From the NCBI RefSeq assembly GCF_030247195.1, contig NC_080671.1, forward strand, positions 11,113,343 through 11,177,342: a DNA stretch of 64,000 nucleotides, read 5' to 3'. Below are positions 1-10,625 of this stretch, one piece after another. A model generated the notes under the pieces. That model was not told the origin of the DNA and did no database searches. It worked only from the letters and a program-made list of their open reading frames with translations. Origin of the DNA: Topomyia yanbarensis (taxonomy: Eukaryota; Arthropoda; Insecta; Diptera; Culicidae). The position numbers and the translations under genes were made by a program. The number at the start of each line of letters is the position of its first letter. Positions within the stretch are counted from its first letter, which is position 1.

Positions 1-490
1 TCAATAGGTAGATTTGCTTCAGTCTTTGCGCAACTGTTCTTTATAAACTGTGGTCAAAACAAGAGGGCGACTCGAAAATGGCTTAATCAACATTTCATAA
101 CAACACTCGGCGAAATAATTTTTTTTCCAATTTTATCAACGAAAACGTTATTATATAAAACATTTTAGTTATGCTTCCGAAAACTAGTACTGTTTTAAAG
201 TGTTTCAATACATTTGAAAGCGCAGTATGCAAACACTGTCAAAATACGATTTAATTTTCTGAAGCGAATTTTCAAAGCTATCTTTCTCGATTCGACATCA
301 TTGCGACTTCGGCCCTTTGGTCGACTCATGATCGATTTCTTTTTGAAAAAACTCAAGATTTGGCATCTCTTCTTAGGATGTACTCAACGCTGATGTACCT
401 CTGATAAGAGTGTATAAAGGAAGAAGTTGGGCTAACTTGGTGCATTCAATTTTGTTTATTATTTATTAAGTTCAATAGCTGTCAATTCCC
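1..490. other. Left flank without recognisable gene
   Basis: AT-rich DNA before the I-clade element. I see no open frame of note, no splice-bounded exon and no repeat shared with the rest of the window. It may contain the displaced upstream region of the zinc-finger gene at 6244, but nothing in the sequence proves that. Confidence 0.4.
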
Positions 491-978
491 AAAGTATTTC
501 TTGGATGCAGATAGAAAATAATAATAGAAGAAGGAAAAGAACCGTCGAGGAGAGTAAAGACGTGTAATTAAGACAGTCCCGAATTTTTTTTTTTCCGCGA
601 ATTAAAAGAAGTTTAGGATTGGTTTCGAGTTTTTCCGGTGTTGCGAGTGTCCGGGATTTCGGATTACGGTGAAGTGCAGTAGCTGTTTAGTGGAAAAGGA
701 GGACAAAGGACGATTTTATTCATCGGCAAACGGCGTGTCAAGATGGCGACGAAAAGCGCGAAGAAATGGCGACAGAAATAATATCTAACGAAAAAAAAAA
801 ATGGCGACGAATAGTGCGAAAAAATAGTGACAGAAAGAATAAGAGATTTATCAATAAAAAAAAGCGAAATACAGTGGAAACGGAAAATCGAAGACTAAAC
901 TAAATGGAAAGTGGATAGAATAAAGATTAATACATGTTACGAAAAAATAAAGTGAATACACAAAATAAGTGAGCAAAA

Positions 979-2328
979 ATGATTAAGGATAGCAGAATAG
1001 AGCGGATAATTGAAAGCAGGAAGACAAGCGGGAGAATAACAAGAATGCAAGCGAGAAAGAAACAGAACATCCTACAAGGCAGTAAGGAAGAACAAGGAAA
1101 CAGTGAAGAGAATTTAGAGGTGACCATGGAACTGGTTAACCGGAACATTCATTTCCCGTCACATCCAGCCCACGTCGGTCGACTCTTAAAGGAAGGCGGA
1201 ATAACAAACATCACAGACATTCAAAAGATCGGAATGTTTCGGTACAAAATTACAGCTGGCAACAAGAAAGAAAAGGAGAGGATAAGAAGTGCGAAAATGG
1301 AACATCAAAATCTGAAGGCCTACGAACCAAGGACGAAAAACCAAACAATCTGCTTCATCAGAGGAGTACCATGCACATTCAAAGAAGAGGAAATTCTGGG
1401 CAATCTGGAGACAGAATTTGAAGTGTTGCAGGTGGAGAGGATAAAAAAACAAGGAAGAGACAATCAGCTACAGGATACACCGAACATCAAATTAACCGTT
1501 AAAGGACCAAATACACCAGAGCGAGTTAAAATTTATGGATGCTGTTTCAGAGCGGAGCTTTACATATTTCCGGTCAGACAATGCAAGCAATGCTGGAGAT
1601 TCGGACACGGAATCAAACACTGCAAATCCAGACCGAGATGCAAAAAGTGTGGAGGAAGACACCAGGAAACACAATGCGAAGAACGAGAAAAATGTGTAAA
1701 TTGTGGAAAAAGACACGACGCCCAATCAAAAACCTGTCCGGAAAGAGCCAGAAGATGGAATATCTTGGAAAAAATGAAAAAAGGAGCTACGTACCAGGAA
1801 GCAGAGACCATTTACCCAAAACTAACCAACAAGTACGCGGAACTAGAAATCGAAAATGAAGAAGAGGAAGAGGACACTGACAGCTGCGAAGAAAATGTAC
1901 AGGGGGACGCAAACGAAAAACTGGAACACGACGAACATACAGGAAGGAAAACCAGCAGAATCAAACAAAGGGAAGAGGTGGAACCTATTTCTCAACTGCT
2001 AGCACCAACAACGGGAAATGGAGAAAAGAAAAGACCGTGCAGCAGGTGTCAAACAAACCCGTACAGCTCAACGGAATTCGAGAGATTTGTAGAAAAATTA
2101 CGGCACGAATTTCTGATAGAAACGAGAGCCAGAAAGTGGATAGACCCCCTCAAAGCAATCCACGCAAGAATCGTGGTGGGAGTAAACGAAGCAAACAATG
2201 TAATTGAAACTGACAGATTGCTTATCGAAATAGCACAAGCAATACAGCACCTGATCAACAGCAATTCGGCAGAACAGCAGGAAAGCACAGATACCAGAAT
2301 CGATGAAAGAAGCAGAAGTGTCGTGTAA
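979..2328 (+). CDS. I-clade ORF1, nucleic-acid-binding gag-like protein
   Basis: This 449-residue protein would bind element RNA and chaperone reverse transcription as the ORF1p part of the ribonucleoprotein. Residues 1-60 are very basic. Three zinc knuckles lie at about 202-262: CKQCWRFGHGIKHC, then CKKCGGRHQETQC, then CVNCGKRHDAQSKTC (CX2CX4HX4C and close variants). A glutamate-rich acidic stretch follows at about 293-310, and the C-terminus is helical and polar. The ATG at 979 is the first in a long open frame, and the frame is intact to its TAA. It overlaps the ORF2 start at 2303 by 26 nt in another frame, as expected for a two-ORF element that couples translation of ORF2 to ORF1. Confidence 0.85.
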   Translation: MIKDSRIERIIESRKTSGRITRMQARKKQNILQGSKEEQGNSEENLEVTMELVNRNIHFPSHPAHVGRLLKEGGITNITDIQKIGMFRYKITAGNKKEKERIRSAKMEHQNLKAYEPRTKNQTICFIRGVPCTFKEEEILGNLETEFEVLQVERIKKQGRDNQLQDTPNIKLTVKGPNTPERVKIYGCCFRAELYIFPVRQCKQCWRFGHGIKHCKSRPRCKKCGGRHQETQCEEREKCVNCGKRHDAQSKTCPERARRWNILEKMKKGATYQEAETIYPKLTNKYAELEIENEEEEEDTDSCEENVQGDANEKLEHDEHTGRKTSRIKQREEVEPISQLLAPTTGNGEKKRPCSRCQTNPYSSTEFERFVEKLRHEFLIETRARKWIDPLKAIHARIVVGVNEANNVIETDRLLIEIAQAIQHLINSNSAEQQESTDTRIDERSRSVV

Positions 2329-2935
2329 AAAACTAAGAATACTACAAAACAACATACAAAGCATACGCCCAACAGAAACAAGAGAGGAACTATACTACTA
2401 TTTAAAACGAAACGAAATAGCGGCAGCGCTGTTACAGGAAATTTGGTTAAAAAAAGAGGAACATTTCAAAATAGCGAACTACAGAATGGAATCGAATAGA
2501 AGGAATGCAGGATACGGCGGAGTAGCAATACTAATTAGAGAAGATGTGCAATACGAATTGGTCGACATGGGTTGCTTCTTACCAGTCGAAGTGGTAGCAG
2601 TGAAAATAAAGAATAATTTCGATCCGATCACACTCATATCAGTCTACGTACCACCGGACCGCGATCAGATACAGGAAGTGAAAGAGAAAATAAGAAAGCT
2701 TTTCGATGCCATGGAAGTTATCAATGGAGAAATTATAGTTGGAGGAGATTGGAATGGCCACCATGAAACATGGGACCCCAAAGGGAAAACATGCCCTAAA
2801 GGAGCGTTGATAAATACGCTGATAGAAGCGTCTAAATTGTACCTTCTCAACGACGGAACTCATACATGCCTCACCACCACAGACAGAAGAAGTTCAACGG
2901 TAGACCTCACCCTACAACAACGGGAACAGCAGTGA
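2303..2935 (+). pseudogene. I-clade ORF2, endonuclease part (upstream half of a frameshifted ORF)
   Basis: This is the N-terminal APE-like endonuclease of ORF2, which nicks target DNA for target-primed reverse transcription. Visible motifs are LQNNIQSIRP (metal-binding Asn), LLQEIWL (catalytic Glu), the strand YGGVAILIREDV, the SVYVPP motif and GGDWNGHHETWD (Asp/Asn pair). The frame stops at 2935 soon after STVDLTL. The continuation, ending in the catalytic His segment EFGSIHLAI, is in the next frame (from 2866), so a single indel at about 2915-2935 splits ORF2. In the family the last motif is normally S-D-H; here Asp is replaced by Ile, which should reduce or abolish nicking even if the frame were intact. 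Confidence 0.8.
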
Positions 2936-5900
2936 AGGCAGGGTGGAAAGTAGAGGATCAGGAATTTGGAAGCATTCACTTAGCAATATTAATCGAAATC
3001 TCCAGCGATATCCCAGTGGCGGAAAAAACGACAAAAAGGATCAACCAAGAGAAAGCGGTAGAACTCATAAACCAAATCCAGCCGCAATACATGTATGACC
3101 CTCTCGAAATGCAAAGCATATTCGACGAATGTTTAGAAGGAGCTAGTTACACAGTGAAAAACAAGAAAGGCAACTGGTTGAAAAAATGGTGGACGGAAGA
3201 TATAAATAAGGCATATCAAGATAAAAGAACAGTACTTAGAAACTACAACAGAGAAAAAACTCAACAAAATTACATAAAGCTGCAAAAATCAAGAGCCACA
3301 CTCAAGAGACTAATAAGGAAAGAGAAAAGAAGATACTGTCAGGAAATATCAGAAAAAGTAGATGAAAACACACCAAGCAAACAACTATGGAACATAATAA
3401 GAGGATTGGATACCGCGTTGACCAAACCGGTTGGATATAAACCAAAAAATAATCAAGAAGATGGACAAAAATTCATGGATTATTACTATGAAAACAAACT
3501 TAAATCAATAAGGCTACCGAGAGCGAATACAAAATCCGATCTAAGAGGCTACGAAATGGTAATAACAGAGGAGGAAATCATAAAAAATCTTAGGAAAAAG
3601 AAAACACACTCAGCACCCGGTCCAGATGGAATGACATACGCGATACTGAAACAAATACGGCCGGACATTCTAGGAAAAGTTAGCGAAATGTTGAACGAAG
3701 TGTTTGTCTCGGAGAAAATTCCTGAAAAATGGAGAAACACGGAAGTTAGAGCAATACCCAAACCCAACAAGGACCCAAATCTGCCCTCATCACAAAGGCC
3801 AATATGTTTGCAAAATGTCTGCCTCAAGCTGATAAATGGAGCTGTTAAGGATAGGATTGAAGAAATCACCGAAATCGAACACCTGATCCCGAAGAACTCT
3901 TTCGGATTCAGGAAAAATTGCTCAGCTACAACGTGCGTGAACTATCTGGTAAACCGGATCTACCAAGCAAAACAAAATGAACAAATCAGCATGGCAGTAT
4001 TCATGGATATGACGCAAGCTTTCGACTCCGTGGACACTCAAGTGCTGCTGAACGAGATGGCGAAAATAGGTATACCAAAAAAACTGATGTCATGGCTACA
4101 CACCTACCTACAAAGAAGAATAATGACCTTCAATACCACCGAAGGGAACATAAAAATAGAAATCAGCGAAGGATTGCCACAAGGATGTCCTCTTTCTCCC
4201 ACACTTTTCAACATTTACACAGCGCAACTCCATTCGGTCGAGGAAGAAGGATGTGAGTTAATTCAGTACGCGGACGACTTCACACTGATCGTAACAGGAG
4301 ATACTATTGAAGAAGTGGAAACCAAAGCTAACAGATTTCTCGAAAAATTCGCGGACAAAATACGAACTCTGCAACTAAAGATCAATCCATCGAAATGTGC
4401 AGTTGTACCATTCACCCTGAAACGTACGGATCACATAAGGATAAAAATCGCAGCCGAAAAAATTGAGATTCACAACACCCACAAACACCTAGGAATCATA
4501 TTAGACAGAACCCTTACATTCAGGAAGCACATAGAAGATAGCAAGAAACGAAGCTCAGAAAAACTCAAAATAATTAAAATCCTGAGCAGACGAAACACGA
4601 AAGCAAATGCAGAGACACTAGTAAAGATAGGAAATGCCGTTATACGAAGCAAACTCGAATATGGGGCGCAAATATACGGAGGAGCAGCTAATTCAAATAT
4701 TCAAAAACTACAAACAGTTCAAAATGCATACTTGAGAAGTGCAATGGGCTACCTAAAAACAACGCCAATCCATGTGATTCACGCAGAAACAGGACAACTA
4801 CTGATCGAGGACCGGATAGAATGGCTCACTTTGAGGGACGCCATAAAAAGCTCATACCATAAAAACCAACTGCAACCATTCATCGAAGAAGCATTGAGAC
4901 AAGAGGGAGGAAACGGATCGTACCTAACGTCCATAGCATCAAAACATATAGACGTAATACACCAAGTACATCAGAAAGACAGAAATATGCCATATCTATG
5001 TAGAAAACAGTATACGGATAGACAAATCAGCCTTCGAATTGAGCCAAATTTAGCAGAAGACCAGCTAAGAAAAGCACAATGGAATGCCGACATATGGAAA
5101 CAACAATTCCTGCAGACAAAGGAACACAAATATAAAAGATATACTGAGATCTACACTGATGCCTCAAAGACCGAGGCAGGGACCGCAATAGGGATAACGG
5201 ATGGCACAGGAGAAATCTGCAAAAAGGAAAAAATCAGCGATAAATACTCAATAACAAACGCAGAACTACTCGCAATAGATAACGCAGTAAGGATAATTAA
5301 GGAACAAAATTACACCAAGGCAGTCATCTTTACGGACTCTAAAAGTGCCTGTCAAATCCTGCTAAACAGATATACAATACAAGAAAATTTCATAGCCTGG
5401 AACATAATAAAGGAATTAAAACACGAAGGAAACCCGTACATCAAAATTCAGTGGATCCCTAGCCACCAAGGAATAGAAGGGAACGAAAGAGCAGACAGGC
5501 TAGCAGTATCAACCACTCACGGAAACCAAACAGACTTTACAACGTTGGTCCTATCAGATGCCCTTGCACTGGCAAAAGAAGAAATATGGGAAAGCTGGAA
5601 AACAAAATACAAAGCTACATCTACGGAAAAAGGAATAAAACACTTCGAAATAATGGAAGAACCCGGAAAAACAATATGGTCAAGAGGACTCGCACTGACA
5701 TCAGACGAAAAAAGGATACTAAACAGAATAAGAACAGGGCATACACCCACAAAAGAAAGAAGATACACATGGGGATGGGAAGACGAAGAAGAATGTGACC
5801 TCTGTGAAGAAAGAGAAGACCTGGAACACATATTGTTCATCTGCCCACGTTATAATATCGAGAGAAACGACTTTCCAGCCCTGGAGTACTGTAAACCACT

Positions 5901-5982
5901 GAAAACCATCCTAAAAAATAACGAGGAAATGGATATGAAACAAATAGTACAATTCCTAAAAACAACCAGGATACAGATCTAA
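2866..5982 (+). CDS. I-clade ORF2, reverse transcriptase / RNase H / CCHC part (downstream half)
   Basis: A 1038-codon open frame. The first 20 or so residues are out-of-frame shadow of the endonuclease; true homology begins near 2920. Reverse-transcriptase motifs are clear: palm motif A MAVFMDMTQAFDSVD, motif B GLPQGCPLSPTLFN and motif C QYADDFTLIV. A full RNase H domain follows (about 5140-5510) with its four acidic positions in YTDASKTEAGTAIGI, NAELLAID, FTDSKSACQIL and SHQGIEGNERADRLA. The C-terminus has CDLCEEREDLEHILFIC, the CX2CX7HX4C motif of I-clade ORF2 proteins. All polymerase and RNase H catalytic residues are present. Because the frame is separated from the endonuclease by an indel and has no good start of its own, it is probably not translated efficiently. 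Confidence 0.85.
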   Translation: MPHHHRQKKFNGRPHPTTTGTAVKAGWKVEDQEFGSIHLAILIEISSDIPVAEKTTKRINQEKAVELINQIQPQYMYDPLEMQSIFDECLEGASYTVKNKKGNWLKKWWTEDINKAYQDKRTVLRNYNREKTQQNYIKLQKSRATLKRLIRKEKRRYCQEISEKVDENTPSKQLWNIIRGLDTALTKPVGYKPKNNQEDGQKFMDYYYENKLKSIRLPRANTKSDLRGYEMVITEEEIIKNLRKKKTHSAPGPDGMTYAILKQIRPDILGKVSEMLNEVFVSEKIPEKWRNTEVRAIPKPNKDPNLPSSQRPICLQNVCLKLINGAVKDRIEEITEIEHLIPKNSFGFRKNCSATTCVNYLVNRIYQAKQNEQISMAVFMDMTQAFDSVDTQVLLNEMAKIGIPKKLMSWLHTYLQRRIMTFNTTEGNIKIEISEGLPQGCPLSPTLFNIYTAQLHSVEEEGCELIQYADDFTLIVTGDTIEEVETKANRFLEKFADKIRTLQLKINPSKCAVVPFTLKRTDHIRIKIAAEKIEIHNTHKHLGIILDRTLTFRKHIEDSKKRSSEKLKIIKILSRRNTKANAETLVKIGNAVIRSKLEYGAQIYGGAANSNIQKLQTVQNAYLRSAMGYLKTTPIHVIHAETGQLLIEDRIEWLTLRDAIKSSYHKNQLQPFIEEALRQEGGNGSYLTSIASKHIDVIHQVHQKDRNMPYLCRKQYTDRQISLRIEPNLAEDQLRKAQWNADIWKQQFLQTKEHKYKRYTEIYTDASKTEAGTAIGITDGTGEICKKEKISDKYSITNAELLAIDNAVRIIKEQNYTKAVIFTDSKSACQILLNRYTIQENFIAWNIIKELKHEGNPYIKIQWIPSHQGIEGNERADRLAVSTTHGNQTDFTTLVLSDALALAKEEIWESWKTKYKATSTEKGIKHFEIMEEPGKTIWSRGLALTSDEKRILNRIRTGHTPTKERRYTWGWEDEEECDLCEEREDLEHILFICPRYNIERNDFPALEYCKPLKTILKNNEEMDMKQIVQFLKTTRIQI

Positions 5983-6243
5983 AAATAATGCTTAATCCAT
6001 AGAAAAAGCGACACTCGATAAATAAACACCAATAACGGTAAAAAACTATTAAGGAATTTAAATAAACGAAGAAAAAACAAGACAACTCTGGCAAGATGGA
6101 CCGTGAACGGTCTTAGCCGTCTGTCAATTCAGACACTCCAAACAAAAAAAAAAAAGAAAATAATAATAATGAAATTATACAGTTTTGATCTCAATTTCAA
6201 TTAATATTATCAATAGTGTAAACAAAATTCTAATACTTCTATC

Positions 6244-8314
6244 ATGGAAGAAGTTATAGAGGAAGTTTTTCTGGGTAAGATGCTTTTAATTTGGTATAAG
6301 CTAAAAGAAGCTTCGCTACCTTTTCTAAGACTACCTTTTCTTCATTTCGCAGTCAAGGAAGAACCGGTCGACTTTACATTACCAGCGATTAGGGTCGTTG
6401 CCTGCCCATTGTCGGAGGGTGAAGTTACCGAAACCCGACTGGATCAATTTTGTCGCTTATGTTTACGCGAACTTCCAGATCTGATTCCGCTGAAGTCCCG
6501 TATACAAGATGTTCTGATTACGGATATGTTTCAAATGCTGATGGGGTTCAGTATGACCCATTCGCGTCTTAGGTTTCCCAGGAAGCTTTGCAATGAGTGT
6601 CTTTTAAAGTTAGACTACGCTTACAACATCAGAAAGGAGTTCGAGGAGTCGGATGTGTTTTTAAAAAAGCTAAAACTAACAAATGAAGGGGCCCTTGTTG
6701 ATAGTTTGCATAGGTATCAGAAGGACATCAGTCTTCAGCCTAGTCCCTTTCGTGTGAGGACGGTGAATAGTAGCTCCTCTGTCACCGAAATTGAACCCGA
6801 GTATCTTGTCGAACAATCAACCGAAGAGTTGATAGAAGAAGAACGACTGGACGATATATCTGCTCCAGAAGATGAGCAAACTACTTCAGAACATGTTAAA
6901 CCTATAGAAAAGAAACGCAAGTGTCGCCGTTACAATATAGAAATGAAGGAAACAAAGCTGGATCCAAACAAGTGCTACATATGTTCTCAGGTTTTTGATT
7001 CCCATGATAGTTTAAATATCCACCTTCCGGTGCACGTGGATATGATCCCCTATTCTTGCAAACAATGCACAGATGAGACCGGTTCGAGAAAGGACGTAAA
7101 ATCTCTGATTTTACTACACCGTCACTTTCGAATGCACGCGGGTTCAATCAAGTGTCCGGAGTGTCCTTTTCAGACTTGCACCGCAGTCGGGTTGTACAAT
7201 CATATGCAACGCTATCATGGAGAGGAAACCGATACGGAGTACACTTGTGAGATTTGCGGCAGTAAGATGACTAACAAAAGAAATTATGACAGCCATATGC
7301 GGTATCACAAAGCGATTGATGAGGGTCGTTACACTTGCAACTATTGCGATAAAAAGTTTGCCACAAATGCCCGGATGGTTCGGCATGAGCGGAGTCACAC
7401 CAATGAAAAACCGTTCCAGTGCAAATATTGCGAGAAGGTTATTTTTGCCTTTAATACAAACAATGTAAACATCTAGGTAATTCTCATTTTTTTTTCAGAG
7501 CTTCAACAATGAAACCTCTATGAACACTCATGAACGAACGCACACGGGTGAAAGAGGCTATCGTTGCGATTTTTGCGGAAGCTGCTACCGCACTAACAAT
7601 GCCCTAAAAGAGCACCTAGGGCATGCCCATTCGGAAATCACCGGCAGTAATCCTCGACGTCAAACTAGCAAAATATTCTTCTCGGAACCGGCCAAGTGTG
7701 AAGTCGTGGGATGCGACTTCAGCACCATAAGTCGGGCTAAATACTATAGCCACAGGAGCAAACACGAAATGAAGTATCACTGCCAGACATGTTCGGAACG
7801 ATTTCCCAGCCGTCAGCGACTAGATCAACACACGTACAAGCACACCGGTGTTAAGCCGTACTGTTGCGAGCTGTGCGGCAAGGGATTTCGGTTTAGGGTA
7901 CATTTTTGTTTAGATTATGTAGTATAAATGAATTCAACATGTTTGATATCTAAATTGCAGAGCAGTTTCAACGAGCACTTGGACAAACACGGAAACGTTC
8001 GGTCCTACTCGTGTGAGATTTGCGGAATGTCGTTTGTTCGCCAGCGTACTTTGAAGGAGCATCGACTAAAGCATAAAGAGGGAATGAACTACGCGTATGT
8101 TATTCATAATAAGATCTAATTCTTGCATACGAGTTGCTTAAGCTCTTCCATTTAAAGGTGCCGTGTCTGTGGTAAAAAGTTCAAGTATCGCGCGGATCAG
8201 TCGAAACACGAACGCACACATGCTGAGCCGGAAATGAAGGATGAATCGGTCACATTGGATGAATCCCAAGATGGCATGGATTTGATCGAAGAGGACACCG
8301 ATGAAATTCAGTGA
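6244..8314 (+). CDS. ZAD-type C2H2 zinc-finger protein (five exons, 601 aa)
   Basis: Probable nuclear DNA-binding regulator. Exons by GT/AG and frame: 6244-6274, 6353-7437, 7499-7897, 7961-8094 and 8158-8314; the introns are 61-78 nt. The N-terminus has a VKEEPVD motif typical of a SUMO site. The ZAD dimerisation domain follows, with zinc-binding Cys44, Cys47, Cys90 and Cys93. Next come a Ser/Glu-rich acidic linker (about 149-190), a basic EKKRKCRRY nuclear-localisation-like stretch (about 196-204) and about 12 C2H2 fingers from residue 218 to near 580. The second finger is degenerate and the eighth is CX4C. The tail is acidic. ZAD-ZnF genes are a large, fast-evolving insect family, so I assign no orthologue. 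Intron 1 (78 nt) is in frame without stops, so its retention would add 26 residues. An I element ends about 70 bp upstream, leaving almost no native promoter. Confidence 0.88.
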
Positions 8315-9656
8315 AAGGTGCTACAATTATTGGCTTGATTTGTGGTTTATAACTGTGATGATCAATTTATTGAAAATGAAAATTGTAGTAGTCAGTTGGA
8401 TGACAGTCCAATTTTGGATTTATCTTCTGTCCTGAGTGACACAATTTAATGTTTAACTTAATAATCCATTTTTTTTTAATCAACCATAGAGTAGACCCAA
8501 TAATGTCTTATTTAGCAATTGTTTTGTATACATTTCCGCATTTGTTATTTGTGTTTTTATATTTATTTGTGACGATAGCCTGTTAGCGCATTTGAATTAT
8601 ATCAGGAATATACTGCCAAGTATCGCCTGAAAAAATTGGCAAAATTCAAGTCAGTACTTGTCGATTTTGTAACTACGAGCCCGAGAGCTCGGAACATACA
8701 CCCTGTCATTGTGCAGCATTATTTCTTCAAAAAAAAGCAATACTTTGGACGGCATATTATGATGCCCAGCGATGTATGGCATACCTGTCTCAAGCAGATC
8801 ATCAGCTACAAAAATAAAACAAGCACCGGACAGGGGTGACACATATGGGCATTCTCGCTCCCGACATCAATAGATTCGGCCAATATGTAACATTTATAGC
8901 AAACAGGGGGAGCCACAAAAAATAACCTGAATAGTGGTCGAAGTGGCAAAGATTCCTCCAACAGAATATAGAGGGAAGTTTCGATTTGGATAGTTGCAAG
9001 AAATCGTTTTTGCTGACATATAGTTAATAAGTTAGTTGTTTGCCACGAATAATCTATTAAAAGGGTCATGAACTCGAGTGTAATAACTAGCGAGGCATAA
9101 GGATCCTCATAACCGGCTATAAGAATACGTTTAGCTATATCGTTTCACAGTGAACCTAAGCAGGTTTCGAAAAGGACGTTCAACGATTCTGGTTGTGCTT
9201 CGAAAATTAAGCTAATGGACTCATCATCTCTTGTAATTTCAATGTAACGTACGATTTAGTGCAACAAAGCGAGCTGTGGCAGATAATGCTTGAACGTGAC
9301 TTTCCTACTTCAATATGACTCGTATGATATTGGATAAGCCATAATTGCCAGAGAAATATTCTACTCATTTCTGTGTATGACTATGGACATTGATAAGAAG
9401 GATGTACAAGGAACAGACGATATAGGATTAGTAGGACGCAATGCATGCAGCGGATAAACAGCGTCCATGCAGTGTGCCGGTGTAGATGATCCAGGTGATT
9501 TCGTACCTATATGCGATTTGAATGCAAGCTGTGTTTAATAAACTGTTCTACTGAAGCAACAAGTGAATAACCGTGATGTCGGTTTCCATTGACAACCAGT
9601 GTTGTTACATCGATCATCATTTTTTCCAGGCGGAGATAAGTTTTTCAACGTGAGTG
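8315..9656. other. Intergenic spacer between the zinc-finger and DRC8 genes
   Basis: 3' UTR and spacer. I see no clear AATAAA just after the zinc-finger stop; T-rich stretches at 8466-8476 and 8555-8575 may mark the transcript end. A minus-strand frame between about 9318 and 8806 is open for 113 codons but crosses stops upstream and matches nothing I know. The last roughly 60 bp before 9657 are the likely DRC8 5' UTR. Confidence 0.5.
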
Positions 9657-10625
9657 ATGGCCGATTTGGACTATCCCGGTAAGTTCCCAACGTTTTTCCC
9701 ACTTACATTTCTGGTATATTTACAACGAATTTCGTTCAACGTATATTTAAAGAGATGTGTAGTTATTAGTACATATTACATAAGAAGATGGAAAACAAGC
9801 AGATTGCATAGATAAGGCTTTAGAATTTTCCGTTTATTAAATGGAGGTTTGGGAAGCTTCAATTGTGAATTAATGATGCGAATATGAGTAATTCGAAAAA
9901 CATTGCTGGATAAATTTAATCGGTTCTGTTTTCTTATTCAATAAATCCAGATATCAATCCGGAAAACGAGCTGGAAAAACGCATCGCTGATGCTTTTCTT
10001 ATATTTGATCATCACGGCAATAAGACGGTGGATGTGCGGGAGGTCGGCACTATTCTACGATTCCTAGGCTGTGTACCAACGGAAGCGGATGTCAATGAAG
10101 TAATTTCGGCGACCGAGTTCGAAGATTCCAACGGAACGGTTCATCTGTCCAAGTTTCTTCCTTACGTTAGCCAGCTGATTGCTGAACATAAGTAAATACG
10201 TTCATCGACATACCGCTACGCACGTGTACTTACTAAATATTGTTAAATGACTGATTTCTTTGGAATAGATTGGAACCGGCACCTCCGGAAAAGCTCCTTA
10301 AAGCATTTCGTGTTTTGGATCAGGAAGGGAAAGGTTTGGTTGATCGTGAGTACATGACTAAACTAATCACAGAAGAAGGCGAACCGTTCACCTCGGAGGA
10401 ACTAGAAGAAATGATGGCCGTTGCTGTCGATATGGCGACCGATAAAATACCTTACGAGAACTACTTGAACCAATTATTGGTAAGATTGATGTTGTATTCG
10501 TAGTAAGAAGATTACGTTTCTATTTACTGAAATAGCATGAACCGCAAGATTCTATCTACTATTTGGCTGACCAACTGAAAAATCAAATCAAGCGAAAAAC
10601 TATTTTCAAATTTTACAGAAGATAA
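9657..10625 (+). CDS. DRC8: EF-hand protein, EFCAB2 / dynein regulatory complex subunit 8 orthologue
   Basis: Exons 9657-9678, 9951-10191, 10269-10479 and 10536-10625, all with GT/AG junctions and consistent frame, give 187 aa. The product resembles animal EFCAB2 (DRC8), a calmodulin-like subunit of the nexin-dynein regulatory complex that links axonemal doublets and tunes dynein in motile cilia and sperm tails. Diagnostic blocks are EKRIADAFLIFDHHGNKTVD (first EF-hand, loop residues 27-38), REVGTILRFLGCVPTEADV, a second weak EF-hand around LLKAFRVLDQEGKGLVD, and TEEGEPFTSEELEEMM. The first loop has the D-x-H-x-N-x-T-x-D pattern ending in Glu; the second lacks the last Glu and probably binds calcium poorly. 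The last exon, after a 56-nt intron, encodes a basic tail longer than in vertebrates and is the least certain part. Expression is probably testis-biased in an insect (inference). Confidence 0.87.

Larger units (their letters stand above)
500..6175 (+). mobile_element. I-clade non-LTR retrotransposon, nearly full length, one frameshift in ORF2
   Basis: The element carries a gag-like ORF1 with three CCHC knuckles (979-2328). Its ORF2 encodes an APE-type endonuclease, a reverse transcriptase, an RNase H and a C-terminal CCHC motif (2303-5982). RNase H plus CCHC ORF1 plus a short TAA-repeat tail (about 6158-6171, after an A-run) is the known pattern of the I clade, named for the Drosophila I factor. 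The coding strand is strongly A-rich, unlike the neighbouring host exons. The 5' end is uncertain: composition changes near 500-560 and the leader runs to 979. I could not find a convincing target-site duplication. Only one frameshift and one altered endonuclease motif are visible, so this is a young copy but probably not active. Confidence 0.85.

Noticed and set aside
8806..9318. Minus-strand frame with 113 open codons and more in-frame sequence beyond two stops
   Set aside because: No family recognised, stops upstream, no splice signals that join the parts. Could be a relic, but chance is not excluded.
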